From Trinickia soli (GTDB lineage: Bacteria > Pseudomonadota > Gammaproteobacteria > Burkholderiales > Burkholderiaceae), in assembly GCF_002879855.1 (NCBI RefSeq), contig NZ_PNYB01000016.1:80559-144558 (forward strand): a stretch of DNA of 64,000 nt, written 5' to 3'. This document shows positions 26,338-35,931 of the stretch, piece after piece. The notes under the pieces were generated by a model, which was given only the letters and a program-made list of their open reading frames with translations, had not been told where the DNA came from and made no database searches. Both the position numbers and the translations under genes were made by a program. Every line of letters begins with the position of its first letter. Position 1 is the stretch's first letter.

Positions 26338-28083
26338 TCAGGTCGCGGGCGCTTGCGAATAAAGCTCGTTGGCCGTGAGCTCGTTGGGCGAGACATTGAG
26401 AATGTGCATGGTCCTCGCGGCGATCTTGGCGAAGGCCGGCCCCGAGACCGCGCCCCCGAAGTGCGAGCCCTTGCTTGGCCGGTCGATCGAGACTGCGATG
26501 ATCACGCGAGGCGCGCTCGCTGGCACGATTCCGACGAAGGACGCGCGATACTGGCTGTGGTCGTAGCCCTTCGCGGTCCAGCGGTATGCGGTGCCGGTCT
26601 TCCCGGCGACCGTGTAGCCCGCGACCTGCGCCTGTGGCGCGGTGCCGTCTTTCGACACGACGCTTTCAAGCATCGCGAGCACCTCGCGCGCGACGCGCGC
26701 CGAATAGATGCGCCGGCCATGGACGCGCGCGGCGCCGCGCTCATGAATCGTCGCGGGAACGAATACGCCGTCGTTCGCGAAGATGGTGTAGACCTGCGCG
26801 AGCTGCAGCAGCGAAGCCGACAGGCCGTAGCCATACGACATCGTCGCCTGGTCGATGCGCCGCCAGTGCTGATACGGGCGCAGGTTGCCAGCCGCAGCGC
26901 CGGGTAGCCCCGCAGAGGGCGCACGTCCCAATCCCACCGCGCGGAAGTTGCGCCACATGTCGCGGGGCTTGAGCTGCAGCGCGATCTTCGTGGTGCCGAC
27001 GTTGCTCGATTTCTGGATCACCTGAGAAACCGTCAGCACGCCGAAATCCGCATCGTCGTGAATCACCGCGTGGTCGAGCCGCAAGCGGCCGCCGTCGGTG
27101 GTCACGATGGAATCCGGCGTTACGACTCCGCGCTGGAGTGCAAGCGCGATCGTCAGCGGCTTGAGCACAGAGCCCGGCTCGAAGACGTCCGTTACCGCGC
27201 GGTTGCGGATCTGTCGGCCGCTGCGCGCGGCGTTGCGATTCGGATCGTAGGTGGGCCAGTTCGCCATCGCGAGGATTTCGCCGGTATGCGCGTCGAGCAC
27301 GACGGCGGAGCCCGCTTTCGCGCCGGAGCGCCGCACCGCATTGCGCACCGCCTGGAAGGCGGCGAACTGGATCGACCGGTCGATGGACAGCCGGATGTTC
27401 CGGCCCGGCTTCGGCCCGACAAAATTCAGCGTATCGATGATCTGGCCGCGCGCATTGCGCAACACGCGCCGGTTGCCATCGATGCCCGTGAGGAAGCGGT
27501 TGTCGACACGTTCGATGCCTTCCTGGCCGTTGCCGTCGACGCCCGCGAACCCGGTCACCTGCGCGGCGATCTGGCCTTCCGGATAGAACCGCCGATAGTC
27601 ACGCTCGGCATAGAGGCCCGGTATGTCGAGCCGCATCGCGGCGTTCGCGGTCGCGAGCGGCACCTGGCGTCGCAGATACGCGAACGTGCGATGCTCGCGA
27701 TACACGTCCTCGACGCGGCCGCTGTCGATACCGAGCAGAGCGGCCACCGACGCCAGTTTATTCCGCGCGACGCTCGGCACGTCACGCGCATCCACCCAAA
27801 GCGCACGGGTAGGCAGACTCATCGCGAGAATGTGGCCGTTGCGATCGAGAATGCGGCCGCGCGCCGCATGCACGGTGAAGTCGCGGATCTGGCGAATATC
27901 GCCCTGAAGTTGGTAGAAGCCGTCGTTGATGCATTGCACCCAGAAAGCGCGTGCGATCAATGCGAGGAAGGCCAGCGCGAATGCCGCGCCCAACAGCGCC
28001 GATCGTAATCGGAATCGCAGGTAGAGGTTTTCGCCCAGCACTTCCGATTGCTTGAAACCATGCGTGTTGCGCGGCCGGTTCAT
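26338..28083 (-). CDS. FtsI/PBP2B-like peptidoglycan transpeptidase
   Basis: A class B penicillin-binding protein of 581 residues. It has a membrane anchor at about 25-48 (ALLGAAFALAFLALIARAFWVQ). The dimerisation domain includes RGRILDRNGHILA. The transpeptidase domain has SVLK (in FEPGSVLKPL), SSN (KSSNVG) and KTG (AGKTGTA). It cross-links septal peptidoglycan in the FtsI family. It sits outside a dcw division cluster and next to other wall enzymes, so it is probably a second, specialised PBP3. The ATG overlaps the lipoprotein stop (ATGA). An earlier in-frame start at 28140 would overlap the lipoprotein by 60 bases and is less likely. Confidence 0.92.
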   Translation of the reverse strand: MNRPRNTHGFKQSEVLGENLYLRFRLRSALLGAAFALAFLALIARAFWVQCINDGFYQLQGDIRQIRDFTVHAARGRILDRNGHILAMSLPTRALWVDARDVPSVARNKLASVAALLGIDSGRVEDVYREHRTFAYLRRQVPLATANAAMRLDIPGLYAERDYRRFYPEGQIAAQVTGFAGVDGNGQEGIERVDNRFLTGIDGNRRVLRNARGQIIDTLNFVGPKPGRNIRLSIDRSIQFAAFQAVRNAVRRSGAKAGSAVVLDAHTGEILAMANWPTYDPNRNAARSGRQIRNRAVTDVFEPGSVLKPLTIALALQRGVVTPDSIVTTDGGRLRLDHAVIHDDADFGVLTVSQVIQKSSNVGTTKIALQLKPRDMWRNFRAVGLGRAPSAGLPGAAAGNLRPYQHWRRIDQATMSYGYGLSASLLQLAQVYTIFANDGVFVPATIHERGAARVHGRRIYSARVAREVLAMLESVVSKDGTAPQAQVAGYTVAGKTGTAYRWTAKGYDHSQYRASFVGIVPASAPRVIIAVSIDRPSKGSHFGGAVSGPAFAKIAARTMHILNVSPNELTANELYSQAPAT

Positions 28084-28472
28084 GACGTCGGGGCGTCCGG
28101 CGTGCCGTCCGCTCCATCGCCCGCATCCGGATCGAGACACCCGCGCACCATGGACCAGTAAAGCGGGCCGACACGGCGCCTGCGGAAGTATTCGACACGC
28201 GTGTACCGTCCGCCCGGCACCACGCGCAGACCGATCGGCGCTCCGTTAAACAACGATTCGGCACGCAGCGTGATCGCTCCGGCGCGTTCGCCGCGACGCA
28301 AACGCCGCGTGCCCTGTTTCCAGCGATGCGCCACGCAACCCGCGACCGCTGACGCGGAAATGCTGGATTTCGCGGTGAAGACCGGCGAGAGCGAGAAGAC
28401 GCTTTCGCGGCGCGAACACGCCACGAGCAGCAGGCAAAGTGCCGCTGCAATTGCCATGTGCCAACCGTTCAT
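28080..28472 (-). CDS. small Arg-rich lipoprotein
   Basis: A 130-residue protein starting MNGWHMAIAAALCLLLVAC, with a clear lipobox (LVAC). GGGAGA precedes the ATG. The mature part is basic (RWKQGTRRLRRGERAG, YFRRRRVGPLYW) and ends in an acidic tail. I do not recognise a domain. It is coupled to the downstream PBP by an ATGA overlap, suggesting a periplasmic partner of that enzyme. Confidence 0.75.
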   Translation of the reverse strand: MNGWHMAIAAALCLLLVACSRRESVFSLSPVFTAKSSISASAVAGCVAHRWKQGTRRLRRGERAGAITLRAESLFNGAPIGLRVVPGGRYTRVEYFRRRRVGPLYWSMVRGCLDPDAGDGADGTPDAPTS

Positions 28473-28599
28473 TGGTGTCTCCCGATGCAATGCGGCCCGA
28501 TGTCGCAACCATCGATGGGATCGCGTCACAGTGCGACATAAAGGGCCATCCGCCCGAACCCGGGCAAGCTTGCTCGACGCCGTCCACGCGGGCGGCAGT

Positions 28600-29448
28600 T
28601 CAACGATGGCGGCCTTCGAGCAACCAGCGCCGCAGATCGATGGCGTCCTGAAAGTGCGCCTGAGGGGACGGGTCGCCTAGCAGCACGATCAGTATCATGT
28701 GTCCATGCACGCGCGTCATGACGATCAGGCAGTGTCCCGCCTCGTTGGTGAAGCCCGTCTTTTGCAAAGCGACGTGCCACGCGACATAGTGCACCAGCGG
28801 ATCCGTGTTGTGATACATCAGCGGTCCCGCGCCGCCCAGCACGAGCTTCCGGTGCGATGTCGAATACAGGCGTATCCGCCGGTATCGGTACGCGGCGCGC
28901 GCGAGTCGCGTCAGGTCCCGCGCGGTCGACACATTGTGCGGCGACAGCCCGGTCGGATCCACGAAGCGGCTGTGCCGCATCTGCAGGCGTCTCGCCTTGC
29001 GATTCATCGCGCGCACGAATCCGGCCCGCCCGCCCGGATAGTCGCGGCTCAGCGCGAACGCCGCGCGATTCTCCGACGACATCAGCGCGATGTGCAGCAT
29101 CGTGCGCCTGAGCAGCAGCGAGCCGACCGGCAGGCGTGAGCGCGACCACTTGAGCCGGTCGACGTCGGCGTTCGTGATGCGCGACGGCCTGATGAGCGAG
29201 CGCTTCGAGTCGACGACCACCATGGCCGTCAGGAGTTTCGTGAGGGACGCGATGGGCAGGCGCCGGTCGGGATGCTTCGCATAAAGCGTGCGTCCGGTCG
29301 CGAGATCGACCACCATCGCAGCGCGTGCGAGCACCGCGGGGCGGGGCCGACGGCGGTGCGAGTGTGCTCGCGCGCGCGCGAACGCGTGATCGGCGAAGGC
29401 GAACGGCAAGGTGCACAGTGCGACGAACAGAATCGGCCACAGGCGCAT
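28600..29448 (-). CDS. D-alanyl-D-alanine endopeptidase, PBP7-like (S11)
   Basis: A 282-residue periplasmic serine peptidase with signal peptide MRLWPILFVALCTLPFAFADHAFA. The S11 motifs are SLTK (IASLTKLLTAMVV), SEN (MSSENRAAFAL) and KTGF (LQKTGFTNEAG). These cleave cross-links or terminal D-Ala of peptidoglycan. A TTG at 29463 overlapping the upstream stop is an alternative start. The ATG at 29448 starts the signal peptide cleanly. It is part of the same minus-strand wall-enzyme row as the M23 peptidase and PBP. Confidence 0.92.
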   Translation of the reverse strand: MRLWPILFVALCTLPFAFADHAFARARAHSHRRRPRPAVLARAAMVVDLATGRTLYAKHPDRRLPIASLTKLLTAMVVVDSKRSLIRPSRITNADVDRLKWSRSRLPVGSLLLRRTMLHIALMSSENRAAFALSRDYPGGRAGFVRAMNRKARRLQMRHSRFVDPTGLSPHNVSTARDLTRLARAAYRYRRIRLYSTSHRKLVLGGAGPLMYHNTDPLVHYVAWHVALQKTGFTNEAGHCLIVMTRVHGHMILIVLLGDPSPQAHFQDAIDLRRWLLEGRHR

Positions 29449-29459
29449 CGTTCTCGCGC

Positions 29460-30536
29460 TCAAAACAGCGCGGCGAGGCGATTCGCACGCTGCGCGAAAC
29501 GCTTGCGGTCGCTGCCGTGCAGCGGTGTGCCGCCGGGCAGGCTCACGGTGAGCGGATTGCGCGCGACGTCGGCGACGCGTACTTCGTAGTGCAGATGCGG
29601 CCCCGTTGCCCAGCCGGTCTTGCCGACGTAGCCGATCACTTCTCCGCGCCGCACGTGCGTGCCCCGATGCAGCCCGCGGGCGAAACGCGACAGATGTGCG
29701 AACGCCGTTTGATACGGTGGCACATTGTCGATCACGATGATCTTGCCGTAGCCGGTTTCCCAGCCGATATACGAGATCGTGCCGCGGGCGGTCGCGTGAA
29801 CCGGGGTGCCTATCGGCGCGGCGAGATCGACACCGTCATGGCTTTGCCATTGATGCGTGACGGGATCGAGACGGCGTGCGGCGAAATTCGACGACACGCG
29901 CGTGAACGCAAGCGGATAGCGCGCGAACGCCGGCGCACCCGATCGGCCGTTGGCCCTGTAGTAGAACGGCTTACCCCGCAGATCGCGATGCAGGAACAAA
30001 TCGTGATCGGTGTCGCCATGCGAGATGCGCACCGCGAGGGGCATGTTGTCCGTGGCCTGCGCGTTGCTGGCGGGATCGATGGCATGGGCGGGCGGCATCA
30101 CGAGGCTGACCGTGTCGCCCTTGCGCAGATCGCGGCGAAAATCAATCTGGCCTGCGAACGCGTGCGCGAGCAACGCGGTCACGCCCGCATCGACGCCTAG
30201 GCGCCGCATCGCTTCGGCGAAACTCGAATCGATGGTCACGGATCGGGCGACCGGACCGGACGGCTGGGCGGGCGGGCCGGCTGCGGGCGAACGACCGGAA
30301 GGCGCGTCGTTATAGAGCGTGCCCGCAGATGAGGCCGCGTCCGGGCGCGCCGCGCGCAGCGCATCGGCGTCATGCGCAACAGGCGACGGCCCCGCGGCGG
30401 ACGGCATATCGTCGTCCGGACGGGAGCCGCGTCTGGGCGGCGAGAGCATGAAGGCGACGCAAGCTGAACTGAACGCGCAAATGAGTAGGGCTTTGCCGAT
30501 GCGCGTTGTGGGCACGACGAGTGCAGGTAGGGCCAT
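29460..30536 (-). CDS. M23-family murein endopeptidase (LytM/MepM-like)
   Basis: A zinc metallopeptidase of about 358 residues. It has an N-terminal membrane segment (ALLICAFSSACVAFML) and a proline/alanine-rich linker. A middle domain (FAEAMRRLGVDAGVTALLAHAF) is typical of MepM-like proteins. The C-terminal LytM domain has its zinc ligands in HDGVDLAAP and HLHYEV. It cuts peptide cross-links in the periplasm. The start is uncertain: ATG 30536 is chosen, but a frame extends in phase to an ATG near 30722. The stop overlaps TTG 29463 of the next gene. Confidence 0.88.
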   Translation of the reverse strand: MALPALVVPTTRIGKALLICAFSSACVAFMLSPPRRGSRPDDDMPSAAGPSPVAHDADALRAARPDAASSAGTLYNDAPSGRSPAAGPPAQPSGPVARSVTIDSSFAEAMRRLGVDAGVTALLAHAFAGQIDFRRDLRKGDTVSLVMPPAHAIDPASNAQATDNMPLAVRISHGDTDHDLFLHRDLRGKPFYYRANGRSGAPAFARYPLAFTRVSSNFAARRLDPVTHQWQSHDGVDLAAPIGTPVHATARGTISYIGWETGYGKIIVIDNVPPYQTAFAHLSRFARGLHRGTHVRRGEVIGYVGKTGWATGPHLHYEVRVADVARNPLTVSLPGGTPLHGSDRKRFAQRANRLAALF

Positions 30537-30943
30537 GGATGACGACGGAAAAAACGGTGAGCGGAGCGGCGACGGCCTCGGGGGGGGCCAGTCTTCGGCG
30601 ATCGCGTCCGGTTCGGGAGCAGGAATGCTTACGAAGACGAAATTTGCGCGGATGCTGGTGCGCGTGGCGGCGGCAGCTATTCGCGCTGCACGTGCAGGAC
30701 ATCGCCGGGAAGCGAATGCCATGTGAAGTCGGGTGAAGAACGTACGTCGGACATCGAGCAGCGCGCCGCCAGGGGAAATCTTCGGGAAGGGCTTACCGTA
30801 GATAGCGACACTTAAGCGAAACTTAAAAGGCGCTCGGTATTTCGCGGAAGATTCGCCGGGAAGCCTCATCGAGAAAGCCGCCCGCTCGGGGACGAGATCG
30901 AGGCGACAACGGAAAGAGGCGTCGAGCAACGTATGCGCTCCCG
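30537..30943. other. gap between MscS and M23 peptidase genes
   Basis: About 400 bases. The first part may belong to a longer N-terminus of the M23 peptidase (in-frame ATG near 30722, low-complexity Ala/Pro/Arg). The remaining 200 bases include AT-richer sequence around 30800-30845, a likely leader/promoter for the leftward peptidase genes. I see no other gene. Confidence 0.45.
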
Positions 30944-32137
30944 CTAGCACTGCCGCTGCGGCGAGGTAACGCGCGCTTGAGAGGGGAGTGGGCGCGAGTC
31001 CGGGCGCACGCCCTCGCCAGTCGATGCCGCCGACCGTTCGTCGGCGAGCCCGGTGCTTGGCCGCGCGCTGGAAAGCAAGTCCGCTCCGGCTCCGGGCGAC
31101 AGGTGGACCGTGTGCGTCGGGAAGGCGAAACTCAGGCCCGCGCGATAGAGCCCGTCCATGAGATCGAGATTGATGCGCTGTTGCACGTCCATGTAGAGGT
31201 TGTAATCCGGGTCGGTCACGTAATACACGACCTCGAAGTCCAGGGAACTGGCTCCGAAGGCCTTGAAATGTGCGCGGTCGAAACGCGTATTGCCGGCATG
31301 TTCCACCGCCTGCTTGACGAGCGCGGGAACGGCCTTCAATTGCTCGGTCGTGGCGTCGTAGGTGACGCCGAACCCGAAGAGGATGCGGCGTTCCTTCATT
31401 CGCTTGTAATTGTGGATCGTGTTCTTCAGCAGCGCGGTGTTGCCGCAGACGATCTCCTCTCCGTTCAAACTGCGAATCCGCGTGGTCTTGAGCCCGATGT
31501 GCTCGATACTGCCCGCAATGTCGTTGAAGACGATGAAGTCCCCTATCTCGAACGGCTTGTCCAGGCCGATGGCAAGCGACGCCAGCACGTCGCCGAGAAT
31601 GTTCTGCACCGCGAGGGCGACCGCCACGCCGCCGACGCCCAAGCTGGCGACGAACGCTGTAATGTCGACGCCCATGTTGGCAAGGATCGCGAGGACCAGG
31701 ATGGTCCACAGCAGCGTGCGCGTGATCCACGCGCCCATGGTCGTGATGACCGGATTGTGCGCGATCGCGCCTTGAGGGCTCAACCGTTGCTGAGCCCATA
31801 ACGTCACTGCGCGGTTCAGCCATGACGCTATCTGGAAGCCAATGACCAAAAACCACAGATGATCGAGCCGGTTGCTCCACTTGTCCGGGATCGAGAGAAA
31901 GTTCGTGCCCGTGAGCAGGGCGGCGGCGACGAGCGTCAGCCGGTTGGTGCCTTTTAGCAGCAGCACCAGGATGTCATCGAACCGGGTGGACGTTCGTTCG
32001 GCGATTGCAGCCAGCCGAGCCACGACCAGCCGGAGGACCCAGCTAAGCGCCAGGTAGGTAACAAGCGCCGCAGCGATTGCGTAGGACCACTCGATGGCCG
32101 ATATCCCCAAGAATGCGTTGAGATCCAACCATTTCAT
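30944..32137 (-). CDS. MscS-family mechanosensitive ion channel
   Basis: A 397-residue protein with four or five membrane helices. The pore helix and beta-domain signature reads GVGGVAVALAVQNILGDVLA, followed by GLDKPFEIGDFIVFND and ENTALLKNTIHNYKRMKERR-like residues. These channels release solutes on hypo-osmotic shock. The ATG at 32137 has AAGGGGAA upstream and is preferred over an in-frame start 54 bases earlier. The C-terminal tail (after FPTHTVHL) is long and Ser/Arg-rich. Confidence 0.92.
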   Translation of the reverse strand: MKWLDLNAFLGISAIEWSYAIAAALVTYLALSWVLRLVVARLAAIAERTSTRFDDILVLLLKGTNRLTLVAAALLTGTNFLSIPDKWSNRLDHLWFLVIGFQIASWLNRAVTLWAQQRLSPQGAIAHNPVITTMGAWITRTLLWTILVLAILANMGVDITAFVASLGVGGVAVALAVQNILGDVLASLAIGLDKPFEIGDFIVFNDIAGSIEHIGLKTTRIRSLNGEEIVCGNTALLKNTIHNYKRMKERRILFGFGVTYDATTEQLKAVPALVKQAVEHAGNTRFDRAHFKAFGASSLDFEVVYYVTDPDYNLYMDVQQRINLDLMDGLYRAGLSFAFPTHTVHLSPGAGADLLSSARPSTGLADERSAASTGEGVRPDSRPLPSQARVTSPQRQC

Positions 32138-32233
32138 CTGTTTTCCCCTTGGTTCTTTAATTGAGCGGCGCAAAAACGGCGGACGCCGCACCGCTTGGTA
32201 GGGGTACGTTCGTGAACGGGCGATTTAGTTCCC

Positions 32234-32249
32234 CGGAACGTACGTTCCG
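32234..32249. promoter_or_regulatory. perfect 16-bp palindrome upstream of mscS-like gene
   Basis: CGGAACGTACGTTCCG is a perfect dyad about 97-112 bp upstream of the channel start, with related half-sites nearby (ACGTTCGTGAACG, 32208-32220). This is likely an operator for a dimeric regulator of the channel gene or of the divergent side. Identity unknown. Confidence 0.45.
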
Positions 32250-32414
32250 TTCAAGTCGGAATGCATAGCGACGGCGCCGGTGCTTTTCGACCAATTGACG
32301 TGCCGACGTTCAAGCTGCGCGCGCACGACCTCCGTGAACTGGAGGATTGATATGTTCACCGGCCATCTGATGCGCCAGCGCGATGTCTCTCTGCTGAGCT
32401 GTCCTGTGACCGCC

Positions 32415-33638
32415 TCAAACCTGCCCCAAATACCGCAACAGCTTCGTCACCATCACGACCACCGTCATGGCGAGCAGCAGAAAGAACAGAGCAAGCGGCA
32501 GCAGCACGTGAATCGACACAAAGCCCGCCAGCCCCATCATCGCCGACGACACGAGCAACAGCGCGCAGCCCAGAATCGCGCTCGTCAAACCGGCGATATG
32601 GGGGAACAGCGAGTTGCCCTTGGCCATCAGCGTCGGGTACATCCCACCCGCGCACAGCCCCATCACGAGCACGGGCACGGCGAGCGTCCAAACCCGCAGG
32701 CCCACTGTCAACGCAAGCACGACCATCACGATCGATGCAGCCACCATCACGCGCGACCCGATGCGCAGCCGCATTTCCGCACTCGGCAAGCGCGGTCCAT
32801 GCAGACGATTCGACAGCCCGCCGAGGAAGTACATCAACCCGATGCCGAGCGCCAGATAGCCGAAGTACGTCGGCTGCTCGTGCAGCGTGTTCTGCACCAT
32901 GAACGGCCCGACGATATTGAACACGAGCAGGATGCTGTAACACAGCCCCTGTGCAAGAAAGCAGCTTTGAAACACCGGATTCGACAGCACCATCGCCGTG
33001 TTCTTCAGCAGCGTGCGCGGCTCGAGACGCACCGGTGACGGCAGCGTCTCACGATAGCGCCAAAGCACGCCCAACATGGCGAGCGAATAAACGAGCAGGA
33101 AGACGAGGCACGCTTTCCATCCGAACAACGTTTGCAGATGGGCCCCGATCACCGGAGCGATGATCGGCGCAAGCCCCCACGCGATCGCCATGTAGGTGAA
33201 CGCATGTATCAACGCCTGGCCCGCGAAGGAATCGGTGATGATCGCCTTCGCCAGCAGATTCGTCGCCGCAATGCCGAAACCCTGCAAGCAGCGCGCAAGA
33301 ATGAACGTTTCGAGGTTCGGCGCCGCCAGCGACAACGCACAACCGATCGTGTAGACGATGAGACCGAATGCGAGCACGCGCTTGCGGCCATAGGCATCGG
33401 CGATCGGGCCGAAGATCAATTGCCCGAGCGCGTAAGCTGCCATGTAGCCCGACACGCTCGATTGAATCGCCTGCGGCGACGTCCCGAAGTAACGCGCCAT
33501 CGCGGGTAGCGCCGGCACGTAGATGTCGATCGCCAATTGCCCCGCGGAGGAGAACAAGCAGATCATAAACAGCAGAAAGCGCGGCGAGTTCGGGCGCCGC
33601 ACGATAGCGGCAACGCGGTCGGAAATATCGGGAGTCAT
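32415..33638 (-). CDS. Bcr/CflA-type MFS multidrug exporter
   Basis: A 407-residue protein with 12 membrane segments. It has the family landmarks IDIYVPALPAMARYF (helix 1), PIADAYGRKRVLAFG (motif A between helices 2 and 3), and ARCLQGFGIAATNLLAKAIITD. It should export drugs (bicyclomycin/chloramphenicol type) by proton antiport. The start at ATG 33638 fits the family. An upstream in-frame ATG at 33731 adds 31 unrelated residues. Confidence 0.93.
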   Translation of the reverse strand: MTPDISDRVAAIVRRPNSPRFLLFMICLFSSAGQLAIDIYVPALPAMARYFGTSPQAIQSSVSGYMAAYALGQLIFGPIADAYGRKRVLAFGLIVYTIGCALSLAAPNLETFILARCLQGFGIAATNLLAKAIITDSFAGQALIHAFTYMAIAWGLAPIIAPVIGAHLQTLFGWKACLVFLLVYSLAMLGVLWRYRETLPSPVRLEPRTLLKNTAMVLSNPVFQSCFLAQGLCYSILLVFNIVGPFMVQNTLHEQPTYFGYLALGIGLMYFLGGLSNRLHGPRLPSAEMRLRIGSRVMVAASIVMVVLALTVGLRVWTLAVPVLVMGLCAGGMYPTLMAKGNSLFPHIAGLTSAILGCALLLVSSAMMGLAGFVSIHVLLPLALFFLLLAMTVVVMVTKLLRYLGQV

Positions 33639-33767
33639 CACGGGGTCGGAAGCGGGGCAGGTTTCCGCCGGCGCTTTTGGCCAGCGGCCGCGGACATAGA
33701 ATTGCCAGCTATTGTAGTGAGTCGCGGGCAAGCCTGCTCTCGACGTGCACCTGACGCCTCGCGACGT

Positions 33768-34889
33768 TCAGCCGTCCGTCCGTGCCGCCATACTACGAAA
33801 CACCAGAGGCCGTTCCTCGACGCTCGTCACCCGACGAGCGAACTTCACAGCCCGCTCCACCTCCCCGTGATGCGGCGACTTCGCACATACGGGATCAGCC
33901 GCACGCGCATCCCCCGTCAGCAAATACGCCTGGCAGCGGCACCCCCCATGGTCGACTTCGCGTTCGTCGCAGGTGCGGCACGGCTCGCGCATCCAGGCTT
34001 CCCCCCGAAACGCGTTGAACCCGGCGCTTTCGTACCAGACCTTCTCCAGCGACATTTCCCCCACGTTCGGCAAGTCCAAGCCCGGTAACGACCGCGCCGC
34101 ATGACAGGGCAACGCGGTGCCGTCCGGCGCTACGCCAAGGAACACCGATCCCCAACCGTTCATGCATGCCTTGGGCCGCTGCTCGAAATAATCGGGCACG
34201 ACAAACAAAATCCGACATCGCGTCCCGATGAGTTTCCGATAGCGGTTGACGGTCTCTTCTGCTTCGCGCAATTGCTCCGCAGTCGGCAGCAACTGATCGC
34301 GATTGAGCAACGCCCACCCGTAATACTGCGTATTGGCCAGTTCGAGATACTCGGCGCCGAGATCGAGCGCCATGTCGATAATCTGGGCGACGTGCGGCAG
34401 GTTATAGCGATGGAGCACGCAATTGAGCACCATCGGGTAGCCGTGCCCTTTGATCAAACCCGCCACCTTGCGCTTCAGTTCGAACGTGCGCGTACTCGAC
34501 AGGAAATCGTTCAACTCGCGCGTCGAATCCTGAAACGAGAGCTGAATGTGATCGAGGCCCGCTTCTTTCAAGGCAGCAATGCGGGCCTCGTTCAAGCCGA
34601 CGCCGGACGTAATCAGGTTGGTGTAATAGCCAAGCCCGCGCGCATGCCCCACCAGCGTTTCGAGGTCGTCGCGAACGAGCGGCTCGCCTCCGGAAAACCC
34701 GATCTGCACCGCACCCAACGCACGCGCTTCGCTGATCACGCGCAGCCATGTCTCTGTGTCGAGTTCCGGCCCGTGACGCGCGGCGTCCACGGGGTTGTAG
34801 CAAAACGGGCAATGAAGCGGACAACGGTACGTGAGCTCGGCAAGCAGCCACAGCGGGGCGGAGGCGGCAGGGGTGGCGGTCTGATTCAT
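33768..34889 (-). CDS. pqqE: PqqA peptide cyclase (radical SAM)
   Basis: A radical-SAM enzyme that joins Glu and Tyr of PqqA in the first step of PQQ synthesis. The 373-residue protein has the cluster motif CPLHCPFC near residue 23 and GFSGGEPLVRDDLE. The C-terminal SPASM cysteines are present (CMNGWGS, CHAARSLPG, CRTCDEREVDHGGCRCQ). It is the last gene of pqqABCDE and follows pqqD by about 30 bp. Confidence 0.96.
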   Translation of the reverse strand: MNQTATPAASAPLWLLAELTYRCPLHCPFCYNPVDAARHGPELDTETWLRVISEARALGAVQIGFSGGEPLVRDDLETLVGHARGLGYYTNLITSGVGLNEARIAALKEAGLDHIQLSFQDSTRELNDFLSSTRTFELKRKVAGLIKGHGYPMVLNCVLHRYNLPHVAQIIDMALDLGAEYLELANTQYYGWALLNRDQLLPTAEQLREAEETVNRYRKLIGTRCRILFVVPDYFEQRPKACMNGWGSVFLGVAPDGTALPCHAARSLPGLDLPNVGEMSLEKVWYESAGFNAFRGEAWMREPCRTCDEREVDHGGCRCQAYLLTGDARAADPVCAKSPHHGEVERAVKFARRVTSVEERPLVFRSMAARTDG

Positions 34890-34919
34890 GGCCCTTTGAT
34901 GTCCGATGACGCGCGACGA

Positions 34920-35201
34920 TCAGTCCACCCAACCGCGCTGTCGCGCATGGTCGAGAAACCGGTAGACGTCCGATGCAAGATCCGACGCGTTAAATAGATG
35001 TTCGAGCTCGGTGATGATTTCGTCGAGCTCGCGCGTGCCGTCGCATCGCACGAGTATTTGCCCCGCGCTCGGATTGAGCTTCACCATGCCTTCGGGATAG
35101 AGCAGCACATACGCGTCCTGCGCATCTTCCCATTGCAGCCGGAAGATCGGGCGAAGACGAGGGCGCAACGGCGCGCCGCCGGTAGCGTTGGGGTACGTCA
35201 T
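34920..35201 (-). CDS. pqqD: PQQ biosynthesis peptide chaperone PqqD
   Basis: A 93-residue RiPP recognition protein that presents PqqA to PqqE. It contains [30 protein letters not shown] and [15 protein letters not shown]. The ATG overlaps the pqqC stop (ATGA, 35198-35201). A longer in-frame extension upstream lies in pqqC and is rejected. Confidence 0.95.
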   Translation of the reverse strand: MTYPNATGGAPLRPRLRPIFRLQWEDAQDAYVLLYPEGMVKLNPSAGQILVRCDGTRELDEIITELEHLFNASDLASDVYRFLDHARQRGWVD

Positions 35202-35929
35202 GTCGCACACCCCCTTTCGATCGAATCGAGCATGGACCACAAGACGTCGAGCTTGAACCGCAGAATCTCGATGGCGCGTCGCTGTGCGGCCGGCGTGGTG
35301 AAGTAATCGAGCGTGACTGCAAGCCCATGCTCGACGTCGCGTTGGGCCAGCGGAATCCGACTCCGAAAATACTGAAGGCCTTCTTGCGCGATCCAAGGGT
35401 AGGCCTCGGGCCAGCCGGCGAGTCTGTCCTTGTGAATCTGCGGCGCGAACATTTCGGTCAACGACGAGCAGACGGCTTCCTGCCAAGGCGCGCGGCGCGC
35501 GAAATTCACATAAGCGTCGACGGCGAATCGCACACCGGGTACGACGTGCGTGAGCGACCACAGCGCTTCGCGCGAAACCCCCACGGCCTCGCCCAGTCGC
35601 ACCCACGCTTCGATACCGCCTGCATCGTCGCCGTGGCCGTCATGATCGAGGATGCGTTGCACCCAGAGGCGACGGGTTTCGCGATCGTCGCAATTGGACA
35701 AGATCGCCGCGTCCTTCAGCGGAATGTTGATCTGATAGTAGAAGCGATTCGCGACCCAGCTGCGGATTTCATCCGGCGAGCAACGACCGCTGTTCATGCG
35801 GACGTTGAACGGATGATGAATATGGTAGCGGCTGCCGAGCGCGCGCAACTGCGCCTCGAATTCCTCGCGCGGCCAAGGTGCTTCCTGTGTTTCGATCAAC
35901 GGGGCGGCGTGCATCGGCATGTCGTTCAC
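35198..35929 (-). CDS. pqqC: pyrroloquinoline-quinone synthase
   Basis: A cofactorless oxidase for the last ring closure and eight-electron oxidation to PQQ. The 243-residue length is standard. Conserved segments [36 protein letters not shown] and [25 protein letters not shown] are present. It starts two bases after the pqqB stop. Confidence 0.97.
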   Translation of the reverse strand: MNDMPMHAAPLIETQEAPWPREEFEAQLRALGSRYHIHHPFNVRMNSGRCSPDEIRSWVANRFYYQINIPLKDAAILSNCDDRETRRLWVQRILDHDGHGDDAGGIEAWVRLGEAVGVSREALWSLTHVVPGVRFAVDAYVNFARRAPWQEAVCSSLTEMFAPQIHKDRLAGWPEAYPWIAQEGLQYFRSRIPLAQRDVEHGLAVTLDYFTTPAAQRRAIEILRFKLDVLWSMLDSIERGCAT

Positions 35930-35931
35930 GG

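Noticed and set aside
29460..31880. 806-residue minus-strand frame
   Set aside because: Only its C-terminal part is the M23 peptidase; the remainder runs out of frame through the MscS gene.
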